Source of the DNA: Mobiluncus sp963511525
Lineage (GTDB): Bacteria; Actinomycetota; Actinomycetes; Actinomycetales; Actinomycetaceae
Assembly: GCF_963511525.1 (NCBI RefSeq)
Contig: NZ_CAUPIY010000001.1
Coordinates: 62,001-126,000, forward strand
DNA: 64,000 nt
Direction: 5' to 3'
A program made the position numbers and the translations under genes. Shown one piece after another: positions 17,779-27,195 of this stretch (its first letter is position 1; each line of letters begins with the position of its first letter). The notes beneath the pieces are model-generated. The model searched no databases and had not been told where the DNA came from. It saw nothing but the letters and a program-made list of their open reading frames with translations.

Positions 17779-18187
17779 CGCAGCTACTTCCAGCCTGGCT
17801 TTGCGTAAACCCGGCAGCGTCGCCGGGATGCCGCTTCCCGTTCGGAGCGTCCCGAGGCCGCAGCTTCAGCTGGTCCCGACTTTTCAGAAGCGCCGCATCA
17901 CGTGGCCGATGTGGCTGACGGTGGCGGCGATGCTCGTCGCCGCGCTGGTCGTACCCGTCGTCATCAACACCCAGTTGGCGATGACTTCCTACGATATGTA
18001 CGCCATGCAAAACGAGTTGAACTTGTTGCTGGATCAGCAAGCCGACCTGGTGACCCAGGCTCGCGAGGCTCAATCACCGCAATACCTGGCCGAGAAAGCC
18101 CGAGAAATCGGATTGGTTCCGGCCGGAGAACAGGGCTACGTGACGTTGTCGACCGGAGAGATCATCCCGGGAAAAGCTGCGCATTAG
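17771..18187 (+). CDS. FtsL-like septum protein
   Basis: 138 residues, GTG start inside the end of rsmH with GGAGACC upstream. It has a polar N-terminus, one membrane span at about 44-66 (WPMWLTVAAMLVAALVVPVVI), a short coiled coil (MYAMQNELNLLLDQQADLVTQ) and a segment typical of FtsL/DivIC (SPQYLAEKAREIGLVPAGEQGYVTLSTGE). Its place between rsmH and ftsI is that of ftsL. These bitopic proteins form the FtsQ-FtsL-FtsB scaffold that activates FtsW-FtsI. Primary sequence conservation is low, so the name rests on architecture and position. Confidence 0.82.
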   Translation: MTNAATSSLALRKPGSVAGMPLPVRSVPRPQLQLVPTFQKRRITWPMWLTVAAMLVAALVVPVVINTQLAMTSYDMYAMQNELNLLLDQQADLVTQAREAQSPQYLAEKAREIGLVPAGEQGYVTLSTGEIIPGKAAH

Positions 18188-18280
18188 GGGCTGGCGGGAA
18201 AGCGTCTGTGGTGCGCGGAACCCCTCGCGGTCACGGCGTGGGAGCGTGAAAACCTGGCAGAGCTGGACGAAACTGGTCAG

Positions 18281-20089
18281 GTGAGTAGAGTCCGAAAAAA
18301 CCTGTTGGCGGGGGCCATCATCGCGGTGCTGTGCATTTTTGCGGTCCGCTTGGTGGTGGTGCAGCTGGTGCAGGGACCGGAACTTGCCGCGGCGGCTCAG
18401 GAACAGCGCAGTCGCACCCACATTATTAAGGCTCAACGCGGGGACATTCTGGACTCCTCAGGCCGACAGATGGCGACCTCCGTGAAACGCTACAACATCG
18501 GGGTCAATCAGGTAAAAATCAATACTTATTATCAGCCGAAAACCGCAGGGAAAGACGCGAAGGGCAACCCAAAGATTATCTATGACCAATTCGACCGGCC
18601 CGAGGTCGCGGCTTTCGGGCCGGCGGCAGCGGCGAAAAAGCTGGCTCCGCTTTTGAAAGCCGACCCCGCCGAACTGGGTGGGAAACTGACTGCTCAACCC
18701 GGTAAAAAGCCCTCGACCTTTGTGTATATCGCCAAAGAAGTGACCCCCGAAGTCTGGCGCAAAGTCGCGAAGCTGGGGATTCCGGGCATTGAGCCGGAAG
18801 AAATCACGAAACGGATTTATCCCAACGGCAACGTGGCCGGAAACATTGTCGGTTTCACCAACATTGATGGGGTGGGCTTAGCGGGGCTGGAACTGAGCCA
18901 AAATAGCAAGCTCGCCGGGGTGGACGGCAAAGACTTCACCGAGATTGGCAGGCGGGGACAAACCATCCCGGTTCAGGACAACTATCGCAAAGACGCTATT
19001 GCGGGACAAACCATTAAGACGACCATCCTGCTGGACCTGCAAAATACCTGTCAGCAGGTGGTCGAGAAATCCCGATCCCAGTTCGGGGCGCAATCCGTCA
19101 TGGCGGAAGTCCAAGAGGTCGGCACCGGAAAAATCCTTGCCCTGTGCGAGACGGACACGGTCAACCCCTCAGAACCTACCAAAACCAGCGAAAAGAATCG
19201 CGGTTCCAAGGCTGTCTCTACGGTTTACGAGCCCGGCTCGACCCTGAAAGTTCACACTATGGGAGCGGTCCTTGAAGCCGGCAAAGTGGAGCCCACCAAT
19301 ACTTTTACCATTCCGGGTGAAATCACCATGTCCAACGGTCAAAGTTTCCGCGATTCGAGTGCCCACGGTACCTATGCCCTGACCGCGGCGGGGATTATTG
19401 CCAAATCGTCGAACGTGGGGATTGTCCAGGTTGGCGACCTGATTACGGATACCGACAGGTATCAAAAGCTGAGGCAACTCGGTTTTGGTAAACCCACCGG
19501 TGTCGAACTGCCTGGTGAGAGTGCGGGGCTGCTGGCTCCGCCTGAAAACTGGGACGGGCGCCAGCGTTACACCATCATGTTCGGTCAAGGTATCGCGGCG
19601 ACTATCCTCCAGGTCACCAACGGTATCGCCACGGTGGCGAACGGGGGAGTGGAAGTGCAGCCTCACCTCATCGAATCTTGGAAAAAACCCGACGGCAGCG
19701 TGGAAAAGAAATCTGTGGACGCGGGCACCAGGGTTTACACGAAAGACACCTCGAGGAAACTGTTGACCATGATGGAGGGGGTTGTCTCTGAGAAGGGCGG
19801 TGCCCCCGGTGCTCAAATCGAGGGATACCCCGTGGCTGGGAAAACCGGAACCACCCAGATTATCCAAGCGAATGGCACACAAACCGGGACCGTCGGGTCA
19901 TTTACCGGGGTGTTTCCCGCCAACAACCCCCGCGTGGTTATAACTGTGGTGGTACATCGCCCTTCTGCCTCGATATACGGTTCGGTGGTCGCGGTCCCGG
20001 CGTTTAAAGAGATTGCGGGGGCTACGATTAGAGAGCTGGGAATCCCGCCCACAGACACTAAGCCGCAGTTGTATCCGATTGGAGATTAG
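18281..20089 (+). CDS. ftsI: Peptidoglycan transpeptidase FtsI (class B PBP3)
   Basis: 602 residues. A membrane anchor at about 8-32, then the class B dimerisation domain with RGDILDSSGRQMATS, then the transpeptidase domain: SxxK as GSTLK, SxN as SSN in IAKSSNVGIV, and KTG as AGKTGTTQI. It makes septal cross-links together with FtsW. GTG at 18281 is the only usual start codon after the preceding TAG in this frame, so the start is well fixed although its ribosome site is weak. There are 93 bases between the ftsL-like stop and this start, in the same frame and without another stop. Confidence 0.94.
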   Translation: MSRVRKNLLAGAIIAVLCIFAVRLVVVQLVQGPELAAAAQEQRSRTHIIKAQRGDILDSSGRQMATSVKRYNIGVNQVKINTYYQPKTAGKDAKGNPKIIYDQFDRPEVAAFGPAAAAKKLAPLLKADPAELGGKLTAQPGKKPSTFVYIAKEVTPEVWRKVAKLGIPGIEPEEITKRIYPNGNVAGNIVGFTNIDGVGLAGLELSQNSKLAGVDGKDFTEIGRRGQTIPVQDNYRKDAIAGQTIKTTILLDLQNTCQQVVEKSRSQFGAQSVMAEVQEVGTGKILALCETDTVNPSEPTKTSEKNRGSKAVSTVYEPGSTLKVHTMGAVLEAGKVEPTNTFTIPGEITMSNGQSFRDSSAHGTYALTAAGIIAKSSNVGIVQVGDLITDTDRYQKLRQLGFGKPTGVELPGESAGLLAPPENWDGRQRYTIMFGQGIAATILQVTNGIATVANGGVEVQPHLIESWKKPDGSVEKKSVDAGTRVYTKDTSRKLLTMMEGVVSEKGGAPGAQIEGYPVAGKTGTTQIIQANGTQTGTVGSFTGVFPANNPRVVITVVVHRPSASIYGSVVAVPAFKEIAGATIRELGIPPTDTKPQLYPIGD

Positions 20090-20095
20090 AGAAAT

Positions 20096-21646
20096 ATGAC
20101 TTTGGAAGTTGCTTTTGACCCTTACGCACCGGATTTGCTTCGCCTGCCGTGGGTCGAAGTCGCGGATTTGGCACAAGCCGTGAACGGCACTGTTCATGGT
20201 AAAGACGGCCGTGTGCGCGGCGCGGTTATCGATAACCGGGTGGTGCGCGGTGGCGAGCTGTTTGTGGCGATGCCGGGGTTTCATGTGCATGGCGCCAAGT
20301 TTGGTGCGGACGCCGCCGCGCGCGGGGCCGGGGCGGTGCTGACCGATCCGGCTGGGATGGCGTTTCTCACTGACGTGGACATCCCCGCTATTATCGTTCC
20401 CGATGTGGCCTCCGTAGCCGGTCGGGCGGCGTCTATTGCGTTTAATAATCCCTGTCAGCAATTGAGCGTGTGGGGCGTGACGGGTACGAACGGAAAGACC
20501 ACCACCACCTACCTTTTGCGTCATTTGCTGCATCGAGTCGGTCACCTGTCTTCGCTGGTGGGCACGGTCGAGGCTGCGGTGGGCAAGAAAACCGCCCCCG
20601 CTTTCATCACGACCCCCCAAGCTCCTCAGGTGCAAGCCTTCGCAGCCACGACGGTGCAGGAAAACGTGCATCACATGGTGGTGGAGGTGTCCTCGCATGC
20701 TTTGGCGATGGGACGGGTGGATCCCTTACATTTTGCCTGCGCCGGTTTCACGAATCTGTCTCAGGATCACTTGGATTATCACGGCACGATGGAAAAGTAC
20801 TTCCAGACCAAGGCCTCGCTGTTCTCCCAGCAGCGCAGCGATCGCCAGGTTATCATCATTGACGGCGTGTGGGGCCAACGCCTAGCTGAGCAGCTGGAAC
20901 GCAGCGGGCAACATGATTTTGTGACCCTGTCCCTGACGGGTCTACCGGCTGATTGGCAAGGGAAAATCATCGAATTGGACGGGGGTTTCACCGAACTGCG
21001 GTTGCGGGCTTTTGACGGTAAAGAAGCGTCCGTGCAGGTCATGATGCCTGGTACGTTCAACGCGATTAATGCCGCCCTGGCCATCGTGATGGTGGTAACG
21101 GGGTTGTCTCCCAGCCCACGTCAGCTAGATGGGGACATTTTGCGCCACCTCACCGTGAATCCCATCCGTCTGGACGTGCCGGGACGGATGGAGTTGCTGT
21201 GTGAAGCACCCCGGGTGATTGTGGACTTTGCGCACAACCCGGATTCCACCAAGATTTTGCTCGATACCATGCGGATTTCGACCAAAGGGCGGTTGCTGCT
21301 GGTCATGGGCGCGGATGGACAGCGCGATCCGGGCAAGCGTCCGATTCTGGGTCAGATTGCCGCCGAGCTGGCGGATTTCACCTACGTTACGGACGGGGAC
21401 ATTCACGAGGAAGAACCCAGCGGGATTCGCCGGGACATCATGGCGGGGATGAAAGGGCACGAGGACAAATTTGTGGAGGTCGCTCCGCGTGAGGTGGCCA
21501 TTGAGCGAGCTATTTTAGATGCTCGTCCCGAAGACACCGTCGTTATCACGGGGCGGGGTCATGAGCCCATCATGTTCACGCCGGATGGACAGTACGACCT
21601 CGACGATCGAGTGGTCGCCCGCGAGGCTCTGGCGAAGCGAGCTTGA
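20096..21646 (+). CDS. murE: UDP-MurNAc-tripeptide synthetase MurE, non-DAP type by motif
   Basis: 516 residues. Adds the third amino acid, a diamino acid in most bacteria, to UDP-MurNAc-L-Ala-D-Glu. Mur ligase motifs: GVTGTNGKTTTTYLLRHLL (ATP site), TTPQAP, EVSSHALAMGRV, the carbamylated lysine in QTKASLF, and DFAHNPDS. At the position of the E. coli diaminopimelate motif DNPR (VVTDDNPRTEEP) this protein reads YVTDGDIHEEEP. The arginine that holds the second carboxylate of meso-DAP is therefore absent, suggesting L-Lys or L-Orn as substrate. It sits six bases after ftsI. Confidence 0.93.
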   Translation: MTLEVAFDPYAPDLLRLPWVEVADLAQAVNGTVHGKDGRVRGAVIDNRVVRGGELFVAMPGFHVHGAKFGADAAARGAGAVLTDPAGMAFLTDVDIPAIIVPDVASVAGRAASIAFNNPCQQLSVWGVTGTNGKTTTTYLLRHLLHRVGHLSSLVGTVEAAVGKKTAPAFITTPQAPQVQAFAATTVQENVHHMVVEVSSHALAMGRVDPLHFACAGFTNLSQDHLDYHGTMEKYFQTKASLFSQQRSDRQVIIIDGVWGQRLAEQLERSGQHDFVTLSLTGLPADWQGKIIELDGGFTELRLRAFDGKEASVQVMMPGTFNAINAALAIVMVVTGLSPSPRQLDGDILRHLTVNPIRLDVPGRMELLCEAPRVIVDFAHNPDSTKILLDTMRISTKGRLLLVMGADGQRDPGKRPILGQIAAELADFTYVTDGDIHEEEPSGIRRDIMAGMKGHEDKFVEVAPREVAIERAILDARPEDTVVITGRGHEPIMFTPDGQYDLDDRVVAREALAKRA

Positions 21647-21718
21647 GTCCTTTTCTGACCGGAGCCGGCTTGGGATAAGATTGAAGCCGATTCGTTTGCC
21701 TTTTGAAGGAGTCCACCT

Positions 21719-23170
21719 TTGATAGATATGACCCTTGACGCCCTACGTGAGGCGATTGGTTTGGAACCTGGGGAAAACTCGACTCGGATTCAAGGCAGGG
21801 TGCACACCGATTCGCGGCTGGTCAGTACGGGTGATGTTTTTGTAGCGTTGCCCGGAGAAAATACAGACGGTCATCACTTCTTGGGTTCCGTGGCTCGCCG
21901 CGGGGGAAAGGTCGCCATCGTCAGCAGCGACCGCGCCGAGATTCTGGACCAGGGGTGGGCCACCGCAGACGAACTGAACCAGCTGACAGTACTGCAGGTC
22001 CCCGACCCGCAGTACGCTCTGGGGCGGCTGGCACGGGCGCACCTGCGCCAACTGCGAGCCCAAGCTCGCGGGGGAGTCGGCAAACTGAAACTCGTCATCG
22101 GAATCACCGGTTCCGCTGGTAAAACCACCACCAAAGACCTGACGAAACAGCTTTTATCCACCAAAGGCTCCACTGTCGCCCCCGTGGCATCGTTCAATAA
22201 CGAGGTCGGCCTGCCGCTGACGGTTCTGGAAGCTGACACTGCGACGGAGTACCTGGTTTTGGAGATGGGCGCTTCGCAGCCCGGCGACATTGTCTACCTG
22301 ACTGACATCGCGCCCCTGGATGTGGCTCTGGTTTTGATGGTGGGGGTGGCGCACCTGGAGGCGTACTCTTCGGTCGAGGCTCTGGCAGCCGAAAAAGCCA
22401 CCATTCTGGAAAACCTAGGGCCCTCGGGTATGGCCATTTTGAACGCTGACGACCCGCGCGTGGAAGCGATGAGCGGGCGGACTTCGGGACGCCTTATGTA
22501 CTTTTCGACGAAAAAGAACACTCCGGTGCGGGTCACCGACTTGCGTCTGGACGAGGCTTCGCGGGGCAGTTTTCTGTTGCATACTCCCGCGGGCAGTGCC
22601 CCGGTACAGCTGCGGCTCCTGGGTGCGCATCACGTCTATAACGCGCTGGGGGCTGCGGCGATTGGGCACGTCGCCGGGATGACTCCCGCCGAGATTGCGG
22701 CGGTGTTGTCCAAAGCCACTCCGGTTAGCGAACACCGCATGAACCTGGTGCATTTGGCGGACGGAGTAGACCTCATCGACGATGCGTATAACGCGAACCC
22801 GGACTCGGTGCGTGCCGCTTTGGACGTGATTGCGAAATCGGGAGCCACCCGGCGCGTGGTCATCGTGCTGGGGGACATGCTGGAACTGGGCGAAACTGCC
22901 CCGCAGCTGCACGGGGAAATCGGGCGTTACGCCGCGAACCTCGGAATTTCGGTGCTGTTGACAGTCGGTCCCATGGCAAAACACATCGAAAGCGCCTATT
23001 CCGCGCTGAAGCGTGATGGGGAAAGCCATCAGGTGATGGATGCTACCGCTGCCGGTCGGTTGTTGCAGGAAATTGTGCGTCCTGGCGACTTGATTTTGGT
23101 TAAGGGTTCGCACGGTTCGGGACTGTGGAAACTGGCTCAAGAGATTGAGGAAAGGGGCCGCGTCCGATGA
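21719..23170 (+). CDS. murF: UDP-MurNAc-pentapeptide synthetase MurF
   Basis: 483 residues. Adds D-Ala-D-Ala to the UDP-MurNAc-tripeptide. Motifs: VHTDSRLVSTGDVFVALPGENTDGH (substrate domain), GITGSAGKTTTKDL (ATP site), NNEVGLPLTVL, EMGASQPGDI, LIDDAYNANPDSV and LGDMLELG. The TTG at 21719 has GAAGGAG seven bases upstream and is preferred over the ATG at 21728. The 72-base gap after murE may hold a secondary promoter, but none is clear. Overlaps mraY by four bases (ATGA). Confidence 0.94.
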   Translation: MIDMTLDALREAIGLEPGENSTRIQGRVHTDSRLVSTGDVFVALPGENTDGHHFLGSVARRGGKVAIVSSDRAEILDQGWATADELNQLTVLQVPDPQYALGRLARAHLRQLRAQARGGVGKLKLVIGITGSAGKTTTKDLTKQLLSTKGSTVAPVASFNNEVGLPLTVLEADTATEYLVLEMGASQPGDIVYLTDIAPLDVALVLMVGVAHLEAYSSVEALAAEKATILENLGPSGMAILNADDPRVEAMSGRTSGRLMYFSTKKNTPVRVTDLRLDEASRGSFLLHTPAGSAPVQLRLLGAHHVYNALGAAAIGHVAGMTPAEIAAVLSKATPVSEHRMNLVHLADGVDLIDDAYNANPDSVRAALDVIAKSGATRRVVIVLGDMLELGETAPQLHGEIGRYAANLGISVLLTVGPMAKHIESAYSALKRDGESHQVMDATAAGRLLQEIVRPGDLILVKGSHGSGLWKLAQEIEERGRVR

Positions 23171-24267
23171 CTGCGGTATTGACTGCCGGGTTTATCGCCC
23201 TGTTATTCTCGCTGCTGGTCACGCCGTTCTATGCGAATTGGCTGGTCAAAAGGCAGTATGGTCAGTTTATCCGTCAGGACGGTCCGACCGCACACTACAC
23301 GAAGCGCGGCACCCCTACCATGGGCGGGGTCATCATTATCCTGGCCATCATCATCGGGTGGGGAGCGGGCCACATTCACCAGGCCATCACCAGTGGTAAA
23401 GGCCCCAGCGCCTCGTCCCTGATTCTCATATTTTTGCTGGTCGGTCTGGGATTCATCGGCTGGTTAGATGACTGGATTAAAATTTCTCAGCACCGTTCCC
23501 TGGGGCTGAATCCGACTGGGAAAATTCTCGGTCAGCTGGCTGTGGGTTCCATATTTTCTGGTCTGGCCCTGGGATTTGAAAATTCACGGGGTATGAGCCC
23601 TGCCTCCACCAAGATTTCTGTCATCCGGGACACGAACTTGGATTTGGCTTTCGCCGGTTTCGGTCTGGGGGTCGTGCTGTTCCTGATTTGGGCAAACTTC
23701 CTGGTGGCAGCCTGGTCTAACGCGGTTAACCTGACGGACGGTCTGGATGGCTTGGCAACTGGTACTTCGATTTTTGTGTTTGGCGGCTATGCCTTGATGT
23801 CCTACTGGCAGTTCTCGCAGCGCTGCGGCATCGACGGTACCAGCGCTCCGGCGTGCTACTCCGAAATTCGCGACCCGCTGGACATCGCGTTATTCTGCGC
23901 GGCTGTGGTCGGAGCCCTGATTGGATTTTTGTGGTGGAATGCCTCGCCGGCCCGCATTTTCATGGGGGACACCGGCTCTCTGGCGCTGGGCGGTATCCTG
24001 GCGGGAGTCTCGATTTTCACGCACACCGAGTTCCTGGCGATTATCATCGGCGGCCTGTTCGTGATGGAAGTTATCAGCGACATTATCCAGGTCGGATTCT
24101 TTAAAGCCACTCACAAGCGCGTGTTTAAGATGGCCCCGATTCATCATCACTTTGAACTGTTGGGCTGGAAAGAGATTACCGTGGTCGTGCGGTTTTGGAT
24201 TATTGCCGGGCTGATGGCCGCCGCCGGGGTGGGGCTGTTCTATTTCGATTGGGTGATAAAACTGTGA
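23167..24267 (+). CDS. mraY: Phospho-MurNAc-pentapeptide transferase MraY
   Basis: 366 residues, integral membrane enzyme that moves phospho-MurNAc-pentapeptide to undecaprenyl phosphate, forming lipid I. About ten membrane spans. Signature stretches: GTPTMGGVIII, GFIGWLDDWIKI with the Mg-binding aspartates, NAVNLTDGLDGLATG, and FMGDTGSLALGG followed by the loop FKMAPIHHHFELLGWKE. The start overlaps murF and the end overlaps murD, so translation is probably coupled. Confidence 0.95.
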   Translation: MTAVLTAGFIALLFSLLVTPFYANWLVKRQYGQFIRQDGPTAHYTKRGTPTMGGVIIILAIIIGWGAGHIHQAITSGKGPSASSLILIFLLVGLGFIGWLDDWIKISQHRSLGLNPTGKILGQLAVGSIFSGLALGFENSRGMSPASTKISVIRDTNLDLAFAGFGLGVVLFLIWANFLVAAWSNAVNLTDGLDGLATGTSIFVFGGYALMSYWQFSQRCGIDGTSAPACYSEIRDPLDIALFCAAVVGALIGFLWWNASPARIFMGDTGSLALGGILAGVSIFTHTEFLAIIIGGLFVMEVISDIIQVGFFKATHKRVFKMAPIHHHFELLGWKEITVVVRFWIIAGLMAAAGVGLFYFDWVIKL

Positions 24268-25751
24268 GAGATACACAATTCACCGGCGCTTCCATCGGAG
24301 TTTTGGGACTGGGAAAGTCGGGGCGCGCTTCCGCTGCTGTGCTGTCCACTCTCGGAGCGCACGTGACCTGCTACGATGCGAACCCAGACGCACTCCAACA
24401 GGCTCGTGAGGAACTCGGCGACCAGGTCGACTACTGCACCGCCACCGGCGAACAGCTTCAAGGAGAGGCGGCCGCCGGGAAAGGCCATAAACTTTTCGTG
24501 GTGTCCCCCGGAATTGCCCCTCATAATCCCATGTATCGCCTTCCCGAGGCCAGTGCCCCCATGTGGTCAGAAGTCGAGCTGGCTTGGCAAATCCAGGAAG
24601 CCATTGGCAACCGCAACTGCAAGTGGATGTGCATTACGGGCACAAACGGGAAAACCACTACGACCGGGATGCTGGCCCAAATGCTCATCACCGGCGGCGT
24701 GGTGGCGACTGCGGTGGGCAACTACGGCACACCCATCGTGCAAGTGGCGGCTGAAGGTGCTGTGGATGCGTTGGCGGTGGAGCTGTCGTCGGCGCAGCTG
24801 CATTCCACCTACAGCCTGAAACCCTGGGCTTCCGTGTGGCTGAACTTTGCCCCCGATCACATTGACTGGCACGGCAGCGCCGACAACTACGCTTGGGACA
24901 AATCGAAAATTTATTGCGGAGTGCAGCGTGCCGCTCTGTACCCCGCCACCGAGGAGCTGCCGACCAAGGTGCTCAGTAAACGTTTCGTCCAGGAACAGGG
25001 ATTTCCTGCGGAAAAGTGCATCGGCTTGACTCCGGGCATTCCCGCTCCAGGCTTCCTGGGGGTGATTGAGGACGTCATCGTGGACCGGGCTTTTGGGGAA
25101 CACAACGAAACCCAGGCCCTCGAACTGGCGACCTTTGCCGACCTGGAACACTTGAGCGGCGCGAAAGTCCCGACCTCAGCACTGCTGGCCGATACTTTGG
25201 CCGCAGCCGGACTGGCACGCGCCTACGGTTTACAGCCCGAATGGGTGCGCCGCGGAATTCTCGAGTTCGAGCTGGCGAAACATCGCCGCGCCGTGGTTGG
25301 CACTTTCGAGGGCGTGACCTACATCGACGACTCGAAAGCTACGAATACGCACGCGGCGGCTGCTTCGCTGCGTGACATTGACGACAAGCGCGCCGTGTGG
25401 ATAGTCGGGGGAGACGCGAAAGGCCAAGACTTCCATTCCCTGGTGCAGGTCGCGGCTCCGAAAGTGAAAGCCGCCGTGCTGATTGGCCTGGACCCCGAGC
25501 CTTTTGAGAGCGCATTTGCTGAAAACGGCGCGGGAATCCCGCTGAAACGGGTCGCTCCGGGGGACAATCTTATGGAAAGGACGCTACTAGAGGCGCGAGC
25601 TTTGGCCGCTCCGGGGGATACCGTGCTGCTGGCTCCGGCGTGTGCCTCGTGGGATCAGTTCAATAACTATCACGAGCGCGGCGACCAGTTTGCTCAGGCG
25701 GCGCGGAAACTGGGGGAGAACCAAGATGGCGGGGAGGAACAAGGTTCCTAA
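24264..25751 (+). CDS. murD: UDP-MurNAc-L-alanine:D-glutamate ligase MurD
   Basis: 495 residues. N-terminal nucleotide-fold VLGLGKSGRASAAVL, SPGIAPHNP, ATP site CITGTNGKTTTTGMLAQM, NFAPDHIDWHGSADNY, and C-terminal IDDSKATNTHAA and LLAPACASWDQFNNYHERG. The GTG at 24264 overlaps the mraY stop (GTGA) and places the Rossmann motif where it belongs, so it is preferred over the longer frame from 24195. It adds D-Glu to UDP-MurNAc-L-Ala in the cytoplasm. Confidence 0.94.
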   Translation: MRDTQFTGASIGVLGLGKSGRASAAVLSTLGAHVTCYDANPDALQQAREELGDQVDYCTATGEQLQGEAAAGKGHKLFVVSPGIAPHNPMYRLPEASAPMWSEVELAWQIQEAIGNRNCKWMCITGTNGKTTTTGMLAQMLITGGVVATAVGNYGTPIVQVAAEGAVDALAVELSSAQLHSTYSLKPWASVWLNFAPDHIDWHGSADNYAWDKSKIYCGVQRAALYPATEELPTKVLSKRFVQEQGFPAEKCIGLTPGIPAPGFLGVIEDVIVDRAFGEHNETQALELATFADLEHLSGAKVPTSALLADTLAAAGLARAYGLQPEWVRRGILEFELAKHRRAVVGTFEGVTYIDDSKATNTHAAAASLRDIDDKRAVWIVGGDAKGQDFHSLVQVAAPKVKAAVLIGLDPEPFESAFAENGAGIPLKRVAPGDNLMERTLLEARALAAPGDTVLLAPACASWDQFNNYHERGDQFAQAARKLGENQDGGEEQGS

Positions 25752-27078
25752 GGCACCTCGAGACGCGAAACTGACGAAGTTTTCCTCGCGAAACTCAGCG
25801 CCCAACCTAGTTGACGCCAGCTCAGCCCCCGCCCCATCCGCAGCGCCGGGCCAGGAACACTCCGCTCTGCGCGACTTGTCCGAGGGATGGAAGAACCAGC
25901 CGGTTCTGAGCTACTACCTGGTATTGGTCACCACCCTGCTGCTGTTCATAATCGGGTTTATCTTGGTGTTTTCCGCCTCGACCATCACCGCCCTGGAAAG
26001 CGGGGTGAACCCGTTTCTGTCCTTCGGGAAACGTTCGCTCATTTATGTGGCGGCGCTGCTGATTTTGTTCATCGCTTCCAGGGTTCCGCTGACTTTTTAT
26101 CAAAAGTGGACCTGGTGGTTCCTGGGGGCGGCGTGGTTGCTGCAGATTATGGTGTTCGTGCCGGGCATGCACGGTGCGTCCGCGGGCGGCAACACGAACT
26201 GGATTAACCTCGGCGGCGTTTTTACCATTCAGCCCTCCGAGTTCATGAAGTTGGCTTTGGCTGTGGCGTTGGGACGGGTCCTGGCCGATCCGGAACTGCG
26301 GGAGGCTAGGGACAAGAAACGTTGGCTCATCAACGTGGGGGTGCCCGCGGTGGGGTCGTTGGGTTTGGTCATGGTCGGTCGAGATCTGGGCACCGCGATG
26401 GTGATGGCGGCGCTCATTTTGACGGCGATATTCGTGGCGGGGATTCCTTGGCGTTACTTTGCGGGAATCGTCTTGCTGGGAATTTTCGGGGTCACCGTGG
26501 CCGTAATGAGTTCCGCCAACCGCCGGCGGCGGGTTTTTGGCTTCATGGACGCCTCCACCACCGACCCCACCGGTATCGGCTACCAGCGCCAACACGGCTT
26601 GTGGTCGTTGGCAACCGGGGGATTGACCGGAGTCGGACCGGGCGCCAGCCGGGAAAAATGGTCCTATCTGCCCGAAGCGGATACGGACTACATTTTCGCC
26701 ATTCTGGGCGAGGAATTCGGAATTTTGGGCACTTTCCTGGTTCTGGGTTTGTTCGTGGTGCTGTGCCTGACGATGCTGCGGCTGATGAGCCGGGCAACCA
26801 ATCCTTTCGTGAGCTACACCGTGGCGGGCCTAATAGGCTGGATTTTTTCCCAAGCCATCATCAATATCGGAGCCGTGGTTGGCTTGCTCCCGATTATCGG
26901 GGTGCCTCTGCCGCTGATTTCCTCCGGGGGTTCCTCCCTGCTGTCCATCATGGCAGCGATGGGCATGGCGATGTGTTTCGCACGAGCCGAATCCGGAGCG
27001 GATGCAGCCTTGAAAGCTCGGCTGCGTCCTTTGCAGCGCGGAGCGGCGGTTTCGCTGCCCGGCCGGGTACACCGTTGA
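25726..27078 (+). CDS. ftsW: Lipid II glycosyltransferase / division protein FtsW
   Basis: 450 residues, SEDS family. A 60-residue polar N-terminus precedes about ten membrane spans. Family landmarks: GGNTNWINLGGVFTIQPSEFMKLAL, GRDLGTAMVM, the catalytic-loop region GPGASREKWSYLPEADTDYIFAILGEEFG, and PLISSGGSSLLS. It polymerises lipid II at the septum with FtsI. The ATG at 25726 has GGGGGAG eight bases upstream and overlaps murD by 26 bases. Confidence 0.93.
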   Translation: MAGRNKVPKAPRDAKLTKFSSRNSAPNLVDASSAPAPSAAPGQEHSALRDLSEGWKNQPVLSYYLVLVTTLLLFIIGFILVFSASTITALESGVNPFLSFGKRSLIYVAALLILFIASRVPLTFYQKWTWWFLGAAWLLQIMVFVPGMHGASAGGNTNWINLGGVFTIQPSEFMKLALAVALGRVLADPELREARDKKRWLINVGVPAVGSLGLVMVGRDLGTAMVMAALILTAIFVAGIPWRYFAGIVLLGIFGVTVAVMSSANRRRRVFGFMDASTTDPTGIGYQRQHGLWSLATGGLTGVGPGASREKWSYLPEADTDYIFAILGEEFGILGTFLVLGLFVVLCLTMLRLMSRATNPFVSYTVAGLIGWIFSQAIINIGAVVGLLPIIGVPLPLISSGGSSLLSIMAAMGMAMCFARAESGADAALKARLRPLQRGAAVSLPGRVHR

Positions 27079-27195
27079 ACGCTGGCGCTGCGGTGTCGGC
27101 ATGGCGCGGAACCCGGGGGAACACTTTGCTGACAACCGCCGGGGGAACCGTGCCCCTGAAAAAGTTTCTGGACAAAACACGCTAAAGTTGAGGGT

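Noticed and set aside
18188..18280. Possible readthrough fusion of the ftsL-like gene and ftsI
   Set aside because: The two genes share a frame with only one TAG between them, but the 31 codons in between look random and both genes are normal size without it.
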